Positions 24,588 to 32,286 of a stretch of DNA of 64,000 bases are shown here, piece after piece. Every line of letters begins with the position of its first letter. Position 1 is the first letter of the stretch. This DNA is from Verrucomicrobiia bacterium (GTDB lineage: Bacteria > Verrucomicrobiota > Verrucomicrobiia > Verrucomicrobiales > DEV007), in contig JAUICH010000005.1 of assembly GCA_030427505.1 (NCBI GenBank), forward strand, positions 186,001 to 250,000. The letters run 5' to 3'. The position numbers and the translations under genes were made by a program. Below the pieces are notes generated by a model, which was not told where the DNA came from, did no database searches, and saw nothing but the letters and a program-made list of their open reading frames with translations.

Positions 24588-25592
24588 GTGAAACCAAAGG
24601 TATTGGTTATCGCTGAAGACTATTGGGTAGGGCGCCTGAATGGGCTATTTCTTTCTGAAATAGAGTCACTAGGCACTGTAGAATTGGAGTGCCTCAATTT
24701 TCGATCCGATGAGAGTCTCTTTACCGCGGACTCTAATAGAGTGCGAGTCCGGGAAGGAGATAAGACCGTAGACGTCCTCTCATATAGCCTTGTCATCTAC
24801 TTTCCAATGTATGTGACAGAGGCACGTTTTGAAAGGATCTCTGATGGTTCTTGCGGTGGAAACGAGGTTCGATCCGCCGAGTTCGAAAGATTCTTTCTGA
24901 AGCAATGGGATGCTCTGACTGAGTATGTCGAGTGGAGGCTTTCCGGTTACGCGAGAGTCCTGAACAACCCTGAAGGTGCCCGGAAGCTGGCGAACAAAGC
25001 AATCTTGTATAATTCTCTGGAGGAGAGCTATCGTTGTTCCCCTTGGCAGATGGGCAACGATGCCAAGGAAATTGGCTCGATGTTTCCGGAGCTGAGATCG
25101 GTAGTGATTAAGGCTGCTTCTGAAAGTTGCCAGATAAGCGAGGACTTGGCATTTGAAGTTTCTTGGCTGACAGAGCCTGACTTCAAGAATATCGTTTCGG
25201 ACCCACAAGCGCCAGCAATCTACCAGGCGGGTTCGGAGCAGCCTTCCGAACTTAGGCTCTATGCTTTTCAAGACGAAGTCTATTGCGTCCGGATTGAACT
25301 GGGATCTCGCGAATCTGTCGATGTGAGAGGCAGGGGATCGAACGAACTCACTTTTGTTGAATTTGAATGCGATCCTGAACTAAAGGATTATATCTGCGCT
25401 CTTTGCGGGAGTTTTGGCGTTTCATACTGTGCATTCGACTTGGTCCAGTTCGATAACCAATGGAAAATTGTGGATGCCAATCCTTCTGGGACTTGGGGGT
25501 GGCTACCGGATGAGTGCCAGAAACGTTGTGGCGAGATGTTTGCAAAATTGATTCTGAGAAGACTACAGGAAACTGACGATTTGCTTCACTAA
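24588..25592 (+). CDS. ATP-grasp ligase, MvdD-like (possible peptide maturase)
   Basis: 334 residues starting at GTG 24588. ATP-grasp ligases join a carboxylate to an amine or hydroxyl using ATP. The C-terminal signature YCAFDLVQFDNQWKIVDAN followed by PSGTWGW resembles the [E/D]xNPxGQWxW ending of MvdD/graspetide ligases that cross-link ribosomal peptides; the metal-binding Asp/Asn pair (DAN) is present. The N-terminal half (MKPKVLVIAEDYW) is a typical pre-ATP-grasp alpha/beta domain. Two very short ORFs and a terminator precede it. It overlaps the convergent M29 peptidase gene by four bases. Lower GC than surroundings. ATP-grasp is confident; ribosomal-peptide maturase is a reasoned guess. 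Confidence 0.8.
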   Translation: MKPKVLVIAEDYWVGRLNGLFLSEIESLGTVELECLNFRSDESLFTADSNRVRVREGDKTVDVLSYSLVIYFPMYVTEARFERISDGSCGGNEVRSAEFERFFLKQWDALTEYVEWRLSGYARVLNNPEGARKLANKAILYNSLEESYRCSPWQMGNDAKEIGSMFPELRSVVIKAASESCQISEDLAFEVSWLTEPDFKNIVSDPQAPAIYQAGSEQPSELRLYAFQDEVYCVRIELGSRESVDVRGRGSNELTFVEFECDPELKDYICALCGSFGVSYCAFDLVQFDNQWKIVDANPSGTWGWLPDECQKRCGEMFAKLILRRLQETDDLLH

Positions 25593-26692
25593 GCAGAGCT
25601 TGCGTTTAGAACTCGAAAAGTATCATCTGCAAACAAGCCGTCTTTTCTGAGAACTTGATTGTCCAAATAGATGGTGCCTGGGAAGTCTCTTCTTTGTATG
25701 GAAACCAAGTCCCAGTGTAGCTGGCTCCTATTGCCATTATCGGCGCAATCGTAGGCTCTTCCCAAAGCCAGGTGGAAGGAGCCCGCGATTTTCTCGTCGA
25801 AGTGAGTGTCGAATAGTGGCGCCGTGATCTTGGGGTTTAGTCCGAGAGCGAATTCGCCGAGAAATGAAGCTCCTTTGTCAGTGGCGAGCAGGCGTTTCAG
25901 CTTGTTGTCATTGGTTTCGGCTTGGGACGAAACGACCTTTCCATCCTTGAAACAGAGAGAGACCCTCCCGAAGATGGTGGACGCGTGGCTTGAGGGTACG
26001 TTGAAGAAAACCTCCCCATTCACGGACTTCTTGACTGGCGCGGTGAAGACTTCGCCACCTGGAATGTTTTCGCGGCCGCAGCAAAGACAGGCGGGTATTC
26101 CAGCGATGCTGAAGGCAAGGTCCGTGTTCTCTCCCACGATTCGCACTTGGTTAGCGTCTTCTATGATCTGGCGCAATCGCTCGGTTTCGGAGGCTACCGA
26201 AGACCAATCGAAAAGGCAGGCTTGGGCCCAGCTGTCGACAAACGCGTCCCACTCCTGATTGGCCTGTTGCGCCATCGACGGATTCGGCCAGCGTAGCCTC
26301 GTCCATTTACGATTCTTTGAGACGAATGAGGAGAATGGCGCTCTGACCTTTAGCAGCAAAGACAGCTTGTCGGAAGGGAGGTCGCTTTCCAAGGCCACGG
26401 GCGTTCCATCGAGGACAAGCACGACCGTTGAGGCTTGAGCTTTCTTGAGCTTTCGGGAGGCCATGATTTCGGCTTGCTCTTTAGTGAGCCTGCGGGCAAT
26501 TTCGGAATTTGACAGTGACGACTCGTTGTCGGCGATGGCGGTGGCTCCACGCTTTTTGGCTCCCTCAACAAAGGCGGCCGTGGCTTCCGGGGCGATGTCC
26601 TTGGCCTCGATGTAAAGACAGTCAGTGGGGCCAATCTCCAGGGCGAAATCCAGTACGCGATCAACAAGCTTTGCCAGCAGTTCGTCAGTCAT
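25589..26692 (-). CDS. M29-family aminopeptidase
   Basis: Cytosolic metallo-aminopeptidase releasing N-terminal residues from peptides. The typical M29 blocks are present in order: NIPGGEVFTAP, FLGEFALGLNP, FDEKIAGSFHLALGRAY and SQLHWDLV, which carry the Glu, His and Asp metal ligands. 367 residues, close to the usual size (about 370-410). No signal peptide. Divergent from pepT with only 33 bases between starts (AT-rich, with TATTATAG), so the two genes probably share a compact promoter region. Confidence 0.9.
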   Translation of the reverse strand: MTDELLAKLVDRVLDFALEIGPTDCLYIEAKDIAPEATAAFVEGAKKRGATAIADNESSLSNSEIARRLTKEQAEIMASRKLKKAQASTVVLVLDGTPVALESDLPSDKLSLLLKVRAPFSSFVSKNRKWTRLRWPNPSMAQQANQEWDAFVDSWAQACLFDWSSVASETERLRQIIEDANQVRIVGENTDLAFSIAGIPACLCCGRENIPGGEVFTAPVKKSVNGEVFFNVPSSHASTIFGRVSLCFKDGKVVSSQAETNDNKLKRLLATDKGASFLGEFALGLNPKITAPLFDTHFDEKIAGSFHLALGRAYDCADNGNRSQLHWDLVSIQRRDFPGTIYLDNQVLRKDGLFADDTFRVLNASSA

Positions 26693-26725
26693 CTATTGCA
26701 AATATATTATAGTCCCAGCGAATCT

Positions 26726-27988
26726 ATGGAAGACTTAGAGAAAGTAAAAGAGTTCCTCTTGGAAGATCTGCCGGCCCGGTTCGTGCGTTATGCGCGAGTC
26801 TATACCACCGCCAGTCTGGCGCCGAAAGAAACGAACGGTCCGTCCTCGAAAGGTCAGTGGAAACTGCTCGAGATGTTGAAGAGCGAACTTCTCGAACTTG
26901 GCTTGAAGCAGGTGGAGCTGGACGAGAATGGCTACCTGTACGCCGTGGTGCCTCCGACGAGAGGAATCAAGTGCGAGGACATTGGGTTTTTGGCACACGT
27001 AGATACGTCACCAGACCAATCGGGCCGCTTCGTAAAGCCCAGGCTGATCAAAGATTACGATGGTTCTCCGATTTCTTATCCAGACAATCCCGAACTGGAA
27101 CTAACTACCGCGAATTCTCCACAACTGAAGAATTGTCTCGGGCATACTATCATTACCGCGTCGGGCAAGACATTACTGGGTGCGGATGACAAAGCCGGTG
27201 TCGCGGAGATCATGTCGGTGGCGGCGGCATTGATGAAGTTTAAGAAGATTCCTCACGGCAAGATCGTGCTGTGCTTTACCCGGGACGAAGAGATCGGCTG
27301 CGGTGTAAACCATATCAATTTAGAAAGGCTACCGACTTATTGCTATACGGTGGACGGTGCGTCACCTAACGAATTGGAAGATGAATGTTTCACCGCGTGG
27401 GGGTTCCGCGCTGTTTTTAAAGGATTCACGACACATCCTGGCTATGCGAAAGGAAAGCTTGCAAACGCGCTTAAAGCGGCGGCGGCCTTCGTGGATGGCT
27501 TGCCGCCAGATGAATCGCCTGAAAGAACCGGCGGAACGAAAGGGTTCATTCATCCCATGCATATGGACGGCACCACTGACGAGATGGTTGTCAGCGGTAT
27601 CATACGCGACTTCAAAAGCGCGAATTGTAAAAGGCGGATCGCAAAGCTGGAGGAGCTAGGCAGGTTGGCGACTGAAGGAGATCCCAGATTTTCGTTTCAC
27701 TTGGAGACGCGTCTGCAATACCAAAACATGAAGGAGTTGCTGAAGGACCATCCCCGGGTCACGGACCATGCGCTGGCCGCCATCAAGCGCTCTGGGCTCA
27801 CTCCCAAAAGGGAACGAATTCGTGGCGGCACGGACGGTTCCCGTCTTACTTTTCAGGGCAAATACACGCCCAATCTCGGCTCGGGAGCTTATATGATTCA
27901 TTCGAAGCTCGAATGGACCAGCGACAAGACCATGGCGAAGTGCGCGGAGGTGATCGTCAATCTCGCCATGCAATGGGCGGGGCATTGA
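26726..27988 (+). CDS. pepT: Peptidase T (M20B tripeptide aminopeptidase)
   Basis: Hydrolyses tripeptides in the cytoplasm. ATG 26726 (MEDLEKVKEFLL) is the likely start; the frame is open to 26696. The M20 metal ligands are visible: H and D in AHVDTSPD (about residue 90), D in LLGADDKAG (about 152), the catalytic E in RDEEIGCGVNH (about 188) and the distal H late in the chain (GAYMIHSKLEW). 420 residues, as expected for PepT. Convergent with the M42 gene, 12 bases apart. Confidence 0.93.
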   Translation: MEDLEKVKEFLLEDLPARFVRYARVYTTASLAPKETNGPSSKGQWKLLEMLKSELLELGLKQVELDENGYLYAVVPPTRGIKCEDIGFLAHVDTSPDQSGRFVKPRLIKDYDGSPISYPDNPELELTTANSPQLKNCLGHTIITASGKTLLGADDKAGVAEIMSVAAALMKFKKIPHGKIVLCFTRDEEIGCGVNHINLERLPTYCYTVDGASPNELEDECFTAWGFRAVFKGFTTHPGYAKGKLANALKAAAAFVDGLPPDESPERTGGTKGFIHPMHMDGTTDEMVVSGIIRDFKSANCKRRIAKLEELGRLATEGDPRFSFHLETRLQYQNMKELLKDHPRVTDHALAAIKRSGLTPKRERIRGGTDGSRLTFQGKYTPNLGSGAYMIHSKLEWTSDKTMAKCAEVIVNLAMQWAGH

Positions 27989-28000
27989 GTCCGTTTGGAG

Positions 28001-29086
28001 TCAGACGAAAGCGCCTTCGCGGATGCTTTTGAGGACCACGCGAGGGGAGCCTTCCAGGAAGGCGGTTATCAGTTCCACCGAGGAGCTCAGGTCCGCCATG
28101 TCAACGACTTCAGAAGCGGTATGCATGTACCGAAGCGGATAAGAGAGAAGAATGGTGGGAATTCCACCATTCGCCTGGCAAACGGTGTCGGCATCCGTTC
28201 CGGTGATCTTGGGAAACACTTCCTTTTGGATCGGTATCTGTTTTTCGTGAGCCAGTTTTTCGAAGGCTCGATTCAGCAGCGGATTCATTCCGCACCCGAA
28301 AGTTAAGGTGGGGCCGTGGCCCAATTGGACAAGCCCATCTCGTTCGGGCTGGTCAACGGGGGAGTCCGTGGAGAAAGTGGCGTCCAGGACGACTGCGAGA
28401 TCGATGTCCAGTTGGCTGATGGCGGCCCTGATACCCTGTCCGCCGGTTTCTTCATTGACCGCGAAAAGCACCGAAAGCCGTACTTCGTTGTCTCGCAGAA
28501 GACCGGCATCCACGCGCTCGAGGACACTTAGAATAATCGAACAGGCGAACGAGTTGTCGAGACCGCCCGCCATGACCCTCGACGGAGAAATCTCTTTGGG
28601 GTCCGATCCAAAGTATCCCATGCTCCCGACTGCCAGCCCAGCGTTCAGGACTTCCTCTTTTGAGGAAAAGCCAAAGTCCACGTAGACCTCCTCCCAATTG
28701 GTCGGGAGGGCATCGTGGGTATTTCCTAGAAAGCTTGGATCTGTGTAGGAAACCACGCCACGTACGTCTTCTCCCGATCCGGAGAACACAAGCACTTGGC
28801 CCAGGCTGCCCTCAATATCGCCGCGCCCCAACGGAATGATGCTGGCTCTTCCGTCTTTCGCGATGTGCTTGATGGCGAAACCGATTCTATCGCGATGAGC
28901 TTCAAGCAGTATCCTGACAGGATTCTCTCCGGCGTCGTTACCCATCTGAGCAAAAACGTTTCCCATGCTGTCCATGCGGACTTTGCAACCCAAAGCCTTG
29001 AGACGATTCAGCAACTGGTCGGGCTTCCGGTCCCCATTGGGTTCGAAAAGGGGATAGTAATCTTTTAGAAATTGGGATGGCTTCAA
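28001..29086 (-). CDS. M42-family aminopeptidase
   Basis: Large cytosolic metallo-aminopeptidase/endoglucanase-family protein (FrvX/TET type). Motifs in order: RILLEAHRDRIGF (metal His, here H-R-D rather than the common H-x-D), GGLDNSFA (Asp ligand), NEETGGQG (catalytic Glu pair), GTDAD, and SYPLRYMHTASEVVD (last His). 361 residues, usual length. The frame begins at TTG 29086; I see no ATG early enough to replace it, so a TTG start is likely. Fourth peptidase of the 19.8-29.1 kb region. Confidence 0.88.
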   Translation of the reverse strand: MKPSQFLKDYYPLFEPNGDRKPDQLLNRLKALGCKVRMDSMGNVFAQMGNDAGENPVRILLEAHRDRIGFAIKHIAKDGRASIIPLGRGDIEGSLGQVLVFSGSGEDVRGVVSYTDPSFLGNTHDALPTNWEEVYVDFGFSSKEEVLNAGLAVGSMGYFGSDPKEISPSRVMAGGLDNSFACSIILSVLERVDAGLLRDNEVRLSVLFAVNEETGGQGIRAAISQLDIDLAVVLDATFSTDSPVDQPERDGLVQLGHGPTLTFGCGMNPLLNRAFEKLAHEKQIPIQKEVFPKITGTDADTVCQANGGIPTILLSYPLRYMHTASEVVDMADLSSSVELITAFLEGSPRVVLKSIREGAFV

Positions 29087-29198
29087 CGATCTGAGGAGAA
29101 ATGAAGTGGAGAGCGAACTTGATAGGCGGGTTCTCTTTGTGTTCGTCGGTGAAGACTGGTTCCGAGGAAAGGAAAAAGGACGAGTCGAGACCTCGGGG

Positions 29199-32156
29199 TC
29201 ACGAACTTGGAGAGCCTCTCAACTCGGAAACTTCCTTTCCGCTGATCTTTGCCAGATCCCCCATGACTTCGGAAAAAGGCACGGGAGGCACGTCTCCGAA
29301 GGGGATCAGCCTGGGGTCGTCATCATTGCTTGGTTCGTCATAGACGTAGCTTCCGATCTGGACCGAGCCGGCTTTGACGAAACAGAATTGGTCCAGCTCG
29401 ATGGTTTCGTCCACACCGATCCCCACATACATGCCATCCAGATACAGAAAAGCTTCCACGCCGGCTCCGGCAAAGACCTTTCGGTAGGCGGAGACGAATC
29501 CCGCGTCGGCCACCGAGCCCCGGGTCCAACCCAGCTTCTCGGCGCGGCCGCGGAAGGTCATGGCGTTCAGGCTGGTGCCCTTCACATGTTTGCCGAACTT
29601 CAGGGCGCGTTCGTCTTCGGAGGCCAGCACGACCGGCCGGTCGAGTTGGGCGAAAGGCGGCGCGACATTGTAGTCCACCAGATGCTGGAGCCAGGCCGCG
29701 CGGTCAGCTTCCTCCAGATCCAGCGGATGCACGAGAGAGACCTCCGCGTCATCAGGTAGTTCCACGCTTTCGTCTTCGACATCGGTCAGGGAGCCGTCTT
29801 CCAGGGCGCGGAAAGTGAAGGGGGCCGAGCCATCCGCGGCATGCCCCGCCCAGATCAGCCGCTCGGTGAAGGGTTTCAGGAGGGGGTTACCCAGGTAGAG
29901 TTCCTTCCAGCGCTTCGCGGGCCAGCGGAATTGCCGCACCAGCAGCGTTTCGATGCGCAGGAGTTGGGCTTTGACGGCTTCCTTCAGCGTCGCGGTCAGG
30001 GTTTTAAACTCCGCCTGGATTTCGGGAGGCGTGCCCGCGGGCAGTTTGGCCAGTTTCTTGCCGGTGGCGGTGTCCCGGAACTTCAGTTTGAAGTCGCTAT
30101 CGATCCTGACCTCCACCTCTCCCTTGATGGACCGGATCAGCCTGGGCTGGCCGGGTTCAAACCCCAGCCAGGGTACCACCAGGTCGCCGAGTTCTTCCAC
30201 GCTGACACCCCGGGCCTCAGCGGCGGCGGCAAAGGCTTCGGCGGCGGCTTTGCCGATGTTCTTGTATTTGCTACGGTAACGCACGCTCAGGCTGTCCACG
30301 ACCATGAGCGCGGCATCCGTCCCCAGCAGGGCCAGAGCCTGAGCGCCGTATTCGGCCAGCTTGCCGCGGCTGTTGTCGGCCCAGTCGATGATGGCCCGGT
30401 GGATGAGCGGGACAAGGCTGTCGTCGCCCGTGAGGGCCACAAAGGCCAGCACCCAGCGGTCCGCCGCGTTTTGTTCCGAACCGAGAAACGCGTTGCACAA
30501 GTCGAGCGCGCTCTCTCCGCAGGCAGACCGTTTCAGCGAGGCAAAGATGGGTTTCGCCTCCAGGTCGGCACGCATTTCCTTACAGCGGGACTGCCGGTAG
30601 AGCAGGTAAAGCACTTCGTCTTCCGAGAGCTTCGTGCCGTCCGCGCGCCGCAGGGTCAGGTTCGCGGCGGAGATCCACGTTACCGGGGGTTCTTTGACTT
30701 TCTTCAGAGTGACGGCAATCCGTTCCTGGAGTTCTTCCGGGGTAAAGATGGGGTCGCCGCCGCTTTGTTCGAGCGCCAGCAGGATGTCGTCGCGCACGTT
30801 TTCGTTCTTTTCCGCGTCCAGACGTTCTTTCAGGGCGGCCACCGGCGCCTGGTCTTCGATCTTGCCGAGGAGGGTTACCGCCGCCTGCCGGATGTCGGCC
30901 TTCTTATGGTGGAGAAGCTTCAGAGCGCGGTCTTTCACCTGCTTGAAGCCCAGCCCAGCCAGGGCTCTTGCCGCCGCGCCCCGGACCGGCCGGGACTTGT
31001 GCTCCATGAGAGGCCAGATGTCGTCTTCGAGCGCGCGGAGATCGAAGGACACCGCCCGGGTGATCCCGGAAATGACAATGGTGCTGTTCTCGTTATTCAG
31101 GGTGCGCCGGAGCGCCGCCAGAAATCGCGAATGATCGTCCCCGATGCCCAGTTTTTCCCACCAGTCCAGTCCCATGAGGACAACATTGCCGGCAGGGGAG
31201 TGGGTGCAAGCTTCAGCCATGGAAAGAAGCTCCTCGGGATGGGTTTCCTGGAGTTGCTTGAGCACCAGTTCCCGCTGGTGGGCAGCGTTCCAGTCGCTGG
31301 TTCCCTGAAACCTGGCCATCCACTGGCGTGTCAGGTCCAAAGCGTCTGGGTGGTTTGCCGCCAGCAAGAACTGGCAACACTGCCGCCCAACAGGATCGTC
31401 AACCTCGCAAATTTCCCGCAATATGGCAATGGCTTCACCACAGGCCCAGTCACGGTATTGACCGGGCGCATTCTCTCCCAGAGCCCGCAGGAGACACAGG
31501 CGCTCCACTCGACCACGAAGGTTGTCGTATTCCTTCCGGGCCAGCTTGTGAAAGCGCTTAGGATTCGCCCGCACCATGGCGGCATATCCGGAATCAGACC
31601 GGGTGGGATGCCGGCCTTTCCGGAGAAGGGTCTCCAGACGTTTCGGTTCCTTTCTGGCAAGGACCGCGATGAGTTGCTCTTCGTGGAAATTGTTTCTTTG
31701 ATTTCCCAAGGGCAGTTGGGCGTCGGTTGCCATAAGCAGCATCATTCCTGCTTCGGTGGGTTCGTTAGCTTTCCAATCCCAGAGCGTTGCTTCGGAGAGA
31801 GCTTCAAACAGTTTTTCCTTTGGAAGGCCGGCCGCTCCCAGGATCTTGACGGCGTCTTTGTAGTGGGCCCAGTCCGCGTAGTCGTAGCGGCAGTACTTAT
31901 AGAGCCACTGGTAGCAAAGGGACTTCATCGGCACGGACACCGCCAGCCGGATGACCCGCTCAGCCTCAACGGTCCAGGCGTCCGGGCTGGGAAGCGCCCG
32001 GATCAGAGTCCAAGCGCCTCTTCCGTCAGTTTTTGGAATGGATTTTAAAAGGGTTTCGTCTCCCGTCCTTACATACTGGAGGATGGCGGGATGTCTGAAA
32101 TCCTGTGGGTAGGATTGCCGCGCCAATTGTTCGAGGATTTCTTGGATCTCAGACAT
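29199..32156 (-). CDS. DUF4132 protein with HEAT-like repeats (YehI/MolR-like)
   Basis: 985 residues from ATG 32156 (MSEIQEILEQLA); the frame is open 12 codons further. The N-terminal two-thirds is helical with HEAT-like repeats (VRGAAARALAGLGFKQVKDR, IRQAAVTLLGKIEDQAP). The C-terminal 250 residues are the DUF4132 domain (FRALEDGSLTDVEDE, LVHPLDL, PPFAQLDRPV). In E. coli the counterpart YehI (once called MolR) lies beside yehL, yehM, yehP and yehQ, and the other four members are here in the same orientation. Biochemical role unknown. An insertion sequence now separates it from the upstream members and may have broken co-transcription. Confidence 0.88.
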   Translation of the reverse strand: MSEIQEILEQLARQSYPQDFRHPAILQYVRTGDETLLKSIPKTDGRGAWTLIRALPSPDAWTVEAERVIRLAVSVPMKSLCYQWLYKYCRYDYADWAHYKDAVKILGAAGLPKEKLFEALSEATLWDWKANEPTEAGMMLLMATDAQLPLGNQRNNFHEEQLIAVLARKEPKRLETLLRKGRHPTRSDSGYAAMVRANPKRFHKLARKEYDNLRGRVERLCLLRALGENAPGQYRDWACGEAIAILREICEVDDPVGRQCCQFLLAANHPDALDLTRQWMARFQGTSDWNAAHQRELVLKQLQETHPEELLSMAEACTHSPAGNVVLMGLDWWEKLGIGDDHSRFLAALRRTLNNENSTIVISGITRAVSFDLRALEDDIWPLMEHKSRPVRGAAARALAGLGFKQVKDRALKLLHHKKADIRQAAVTLLGKIEDQAPVAALKERLDAEKNENVRDDILLALEQSGGDPIFTPEELQERIAVTLKKVKEPPVTWISAANLTLRRADGTKLSEDEVLYLLYRQSRCKEMRADLEAKPIFASLKRSACGESALDLCNAFLGSEQNAADRWVLAFVALTGDDSLVPLIHRAIIDWADNSRGKLAEYGAQALALLGTDAALMVVDSLSVRYRSKYKNIGKAAAEAFAAAAEARGVSVEELGDLVVPWLGFEPGQPRLIRSIKGEVEVRIDSDFKLKFRDTATGKKLAKLPAGTPPEIQAEFKTLTATLKEAVKAQLLRIETLLVRQFRWPAKRWKELYLGNPLLKPFTERLIWAGHAADGSAPFTFRALEDGSLTDVEDESVELPDDAEVSLVHPLDLEEADRAAWLQHLVDYNVAPPFAQLDRPVVLASEDERALKFGKHVKGTSLNAMTFRGRAEKLGWTRGSVADAGFVSAYRKVFAGAGVEAFLYLDGMYVGIGVDETIELDQFCFVKAGSVQIGSYVYDEPSNDDDPRLIPFGDVPPVPFSEVMGDLAKISGKEVSELRGSPSS

Positions 32157-32196
32157 GACCTGATTTTTTGTGAAGCACCTTCCACAAAGCAAGCCT

Positions 32197-32202
32197 GTCC
32201 GC
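32197..32202. repeat. Left target-site duplication (GTCCGC)
   Basis: GTCCGC directly outside the left end of the insertion sequence is repeated at 33748-33753 outside the right end. Six bases, so the call is suggestive rather than certain. Confidence 0.5.
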
Positions 32203-32206
32203 GAAT

Positions 32207-32286
32207 TGCGCCAAAATGAATGACACCGGGGAGAGGAACCTTGAAGAGGTAATTTACCTACGTTGCGCCAGAATGGATGACACCGG
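32207..32286. repeat. Left IS terminus: two tandem copies of the end repeat
   Basis: Copies at 32207-32229 and 32264-32286 differ at two positions (TGCGCCAAAATGAATGACA against TGCGCCAGAATGGATGACA). The inner copy ends directly at the transposase ATG. Confidence 0.85.

Noticed and set aside
29841-32048. 735-residue open frame antisense to the DUF4132 gene
   Set aside because: The opposite strand encodes a full-length DUF4132/HEAT protein in a conserved operon; this frame has no recognisable domain.
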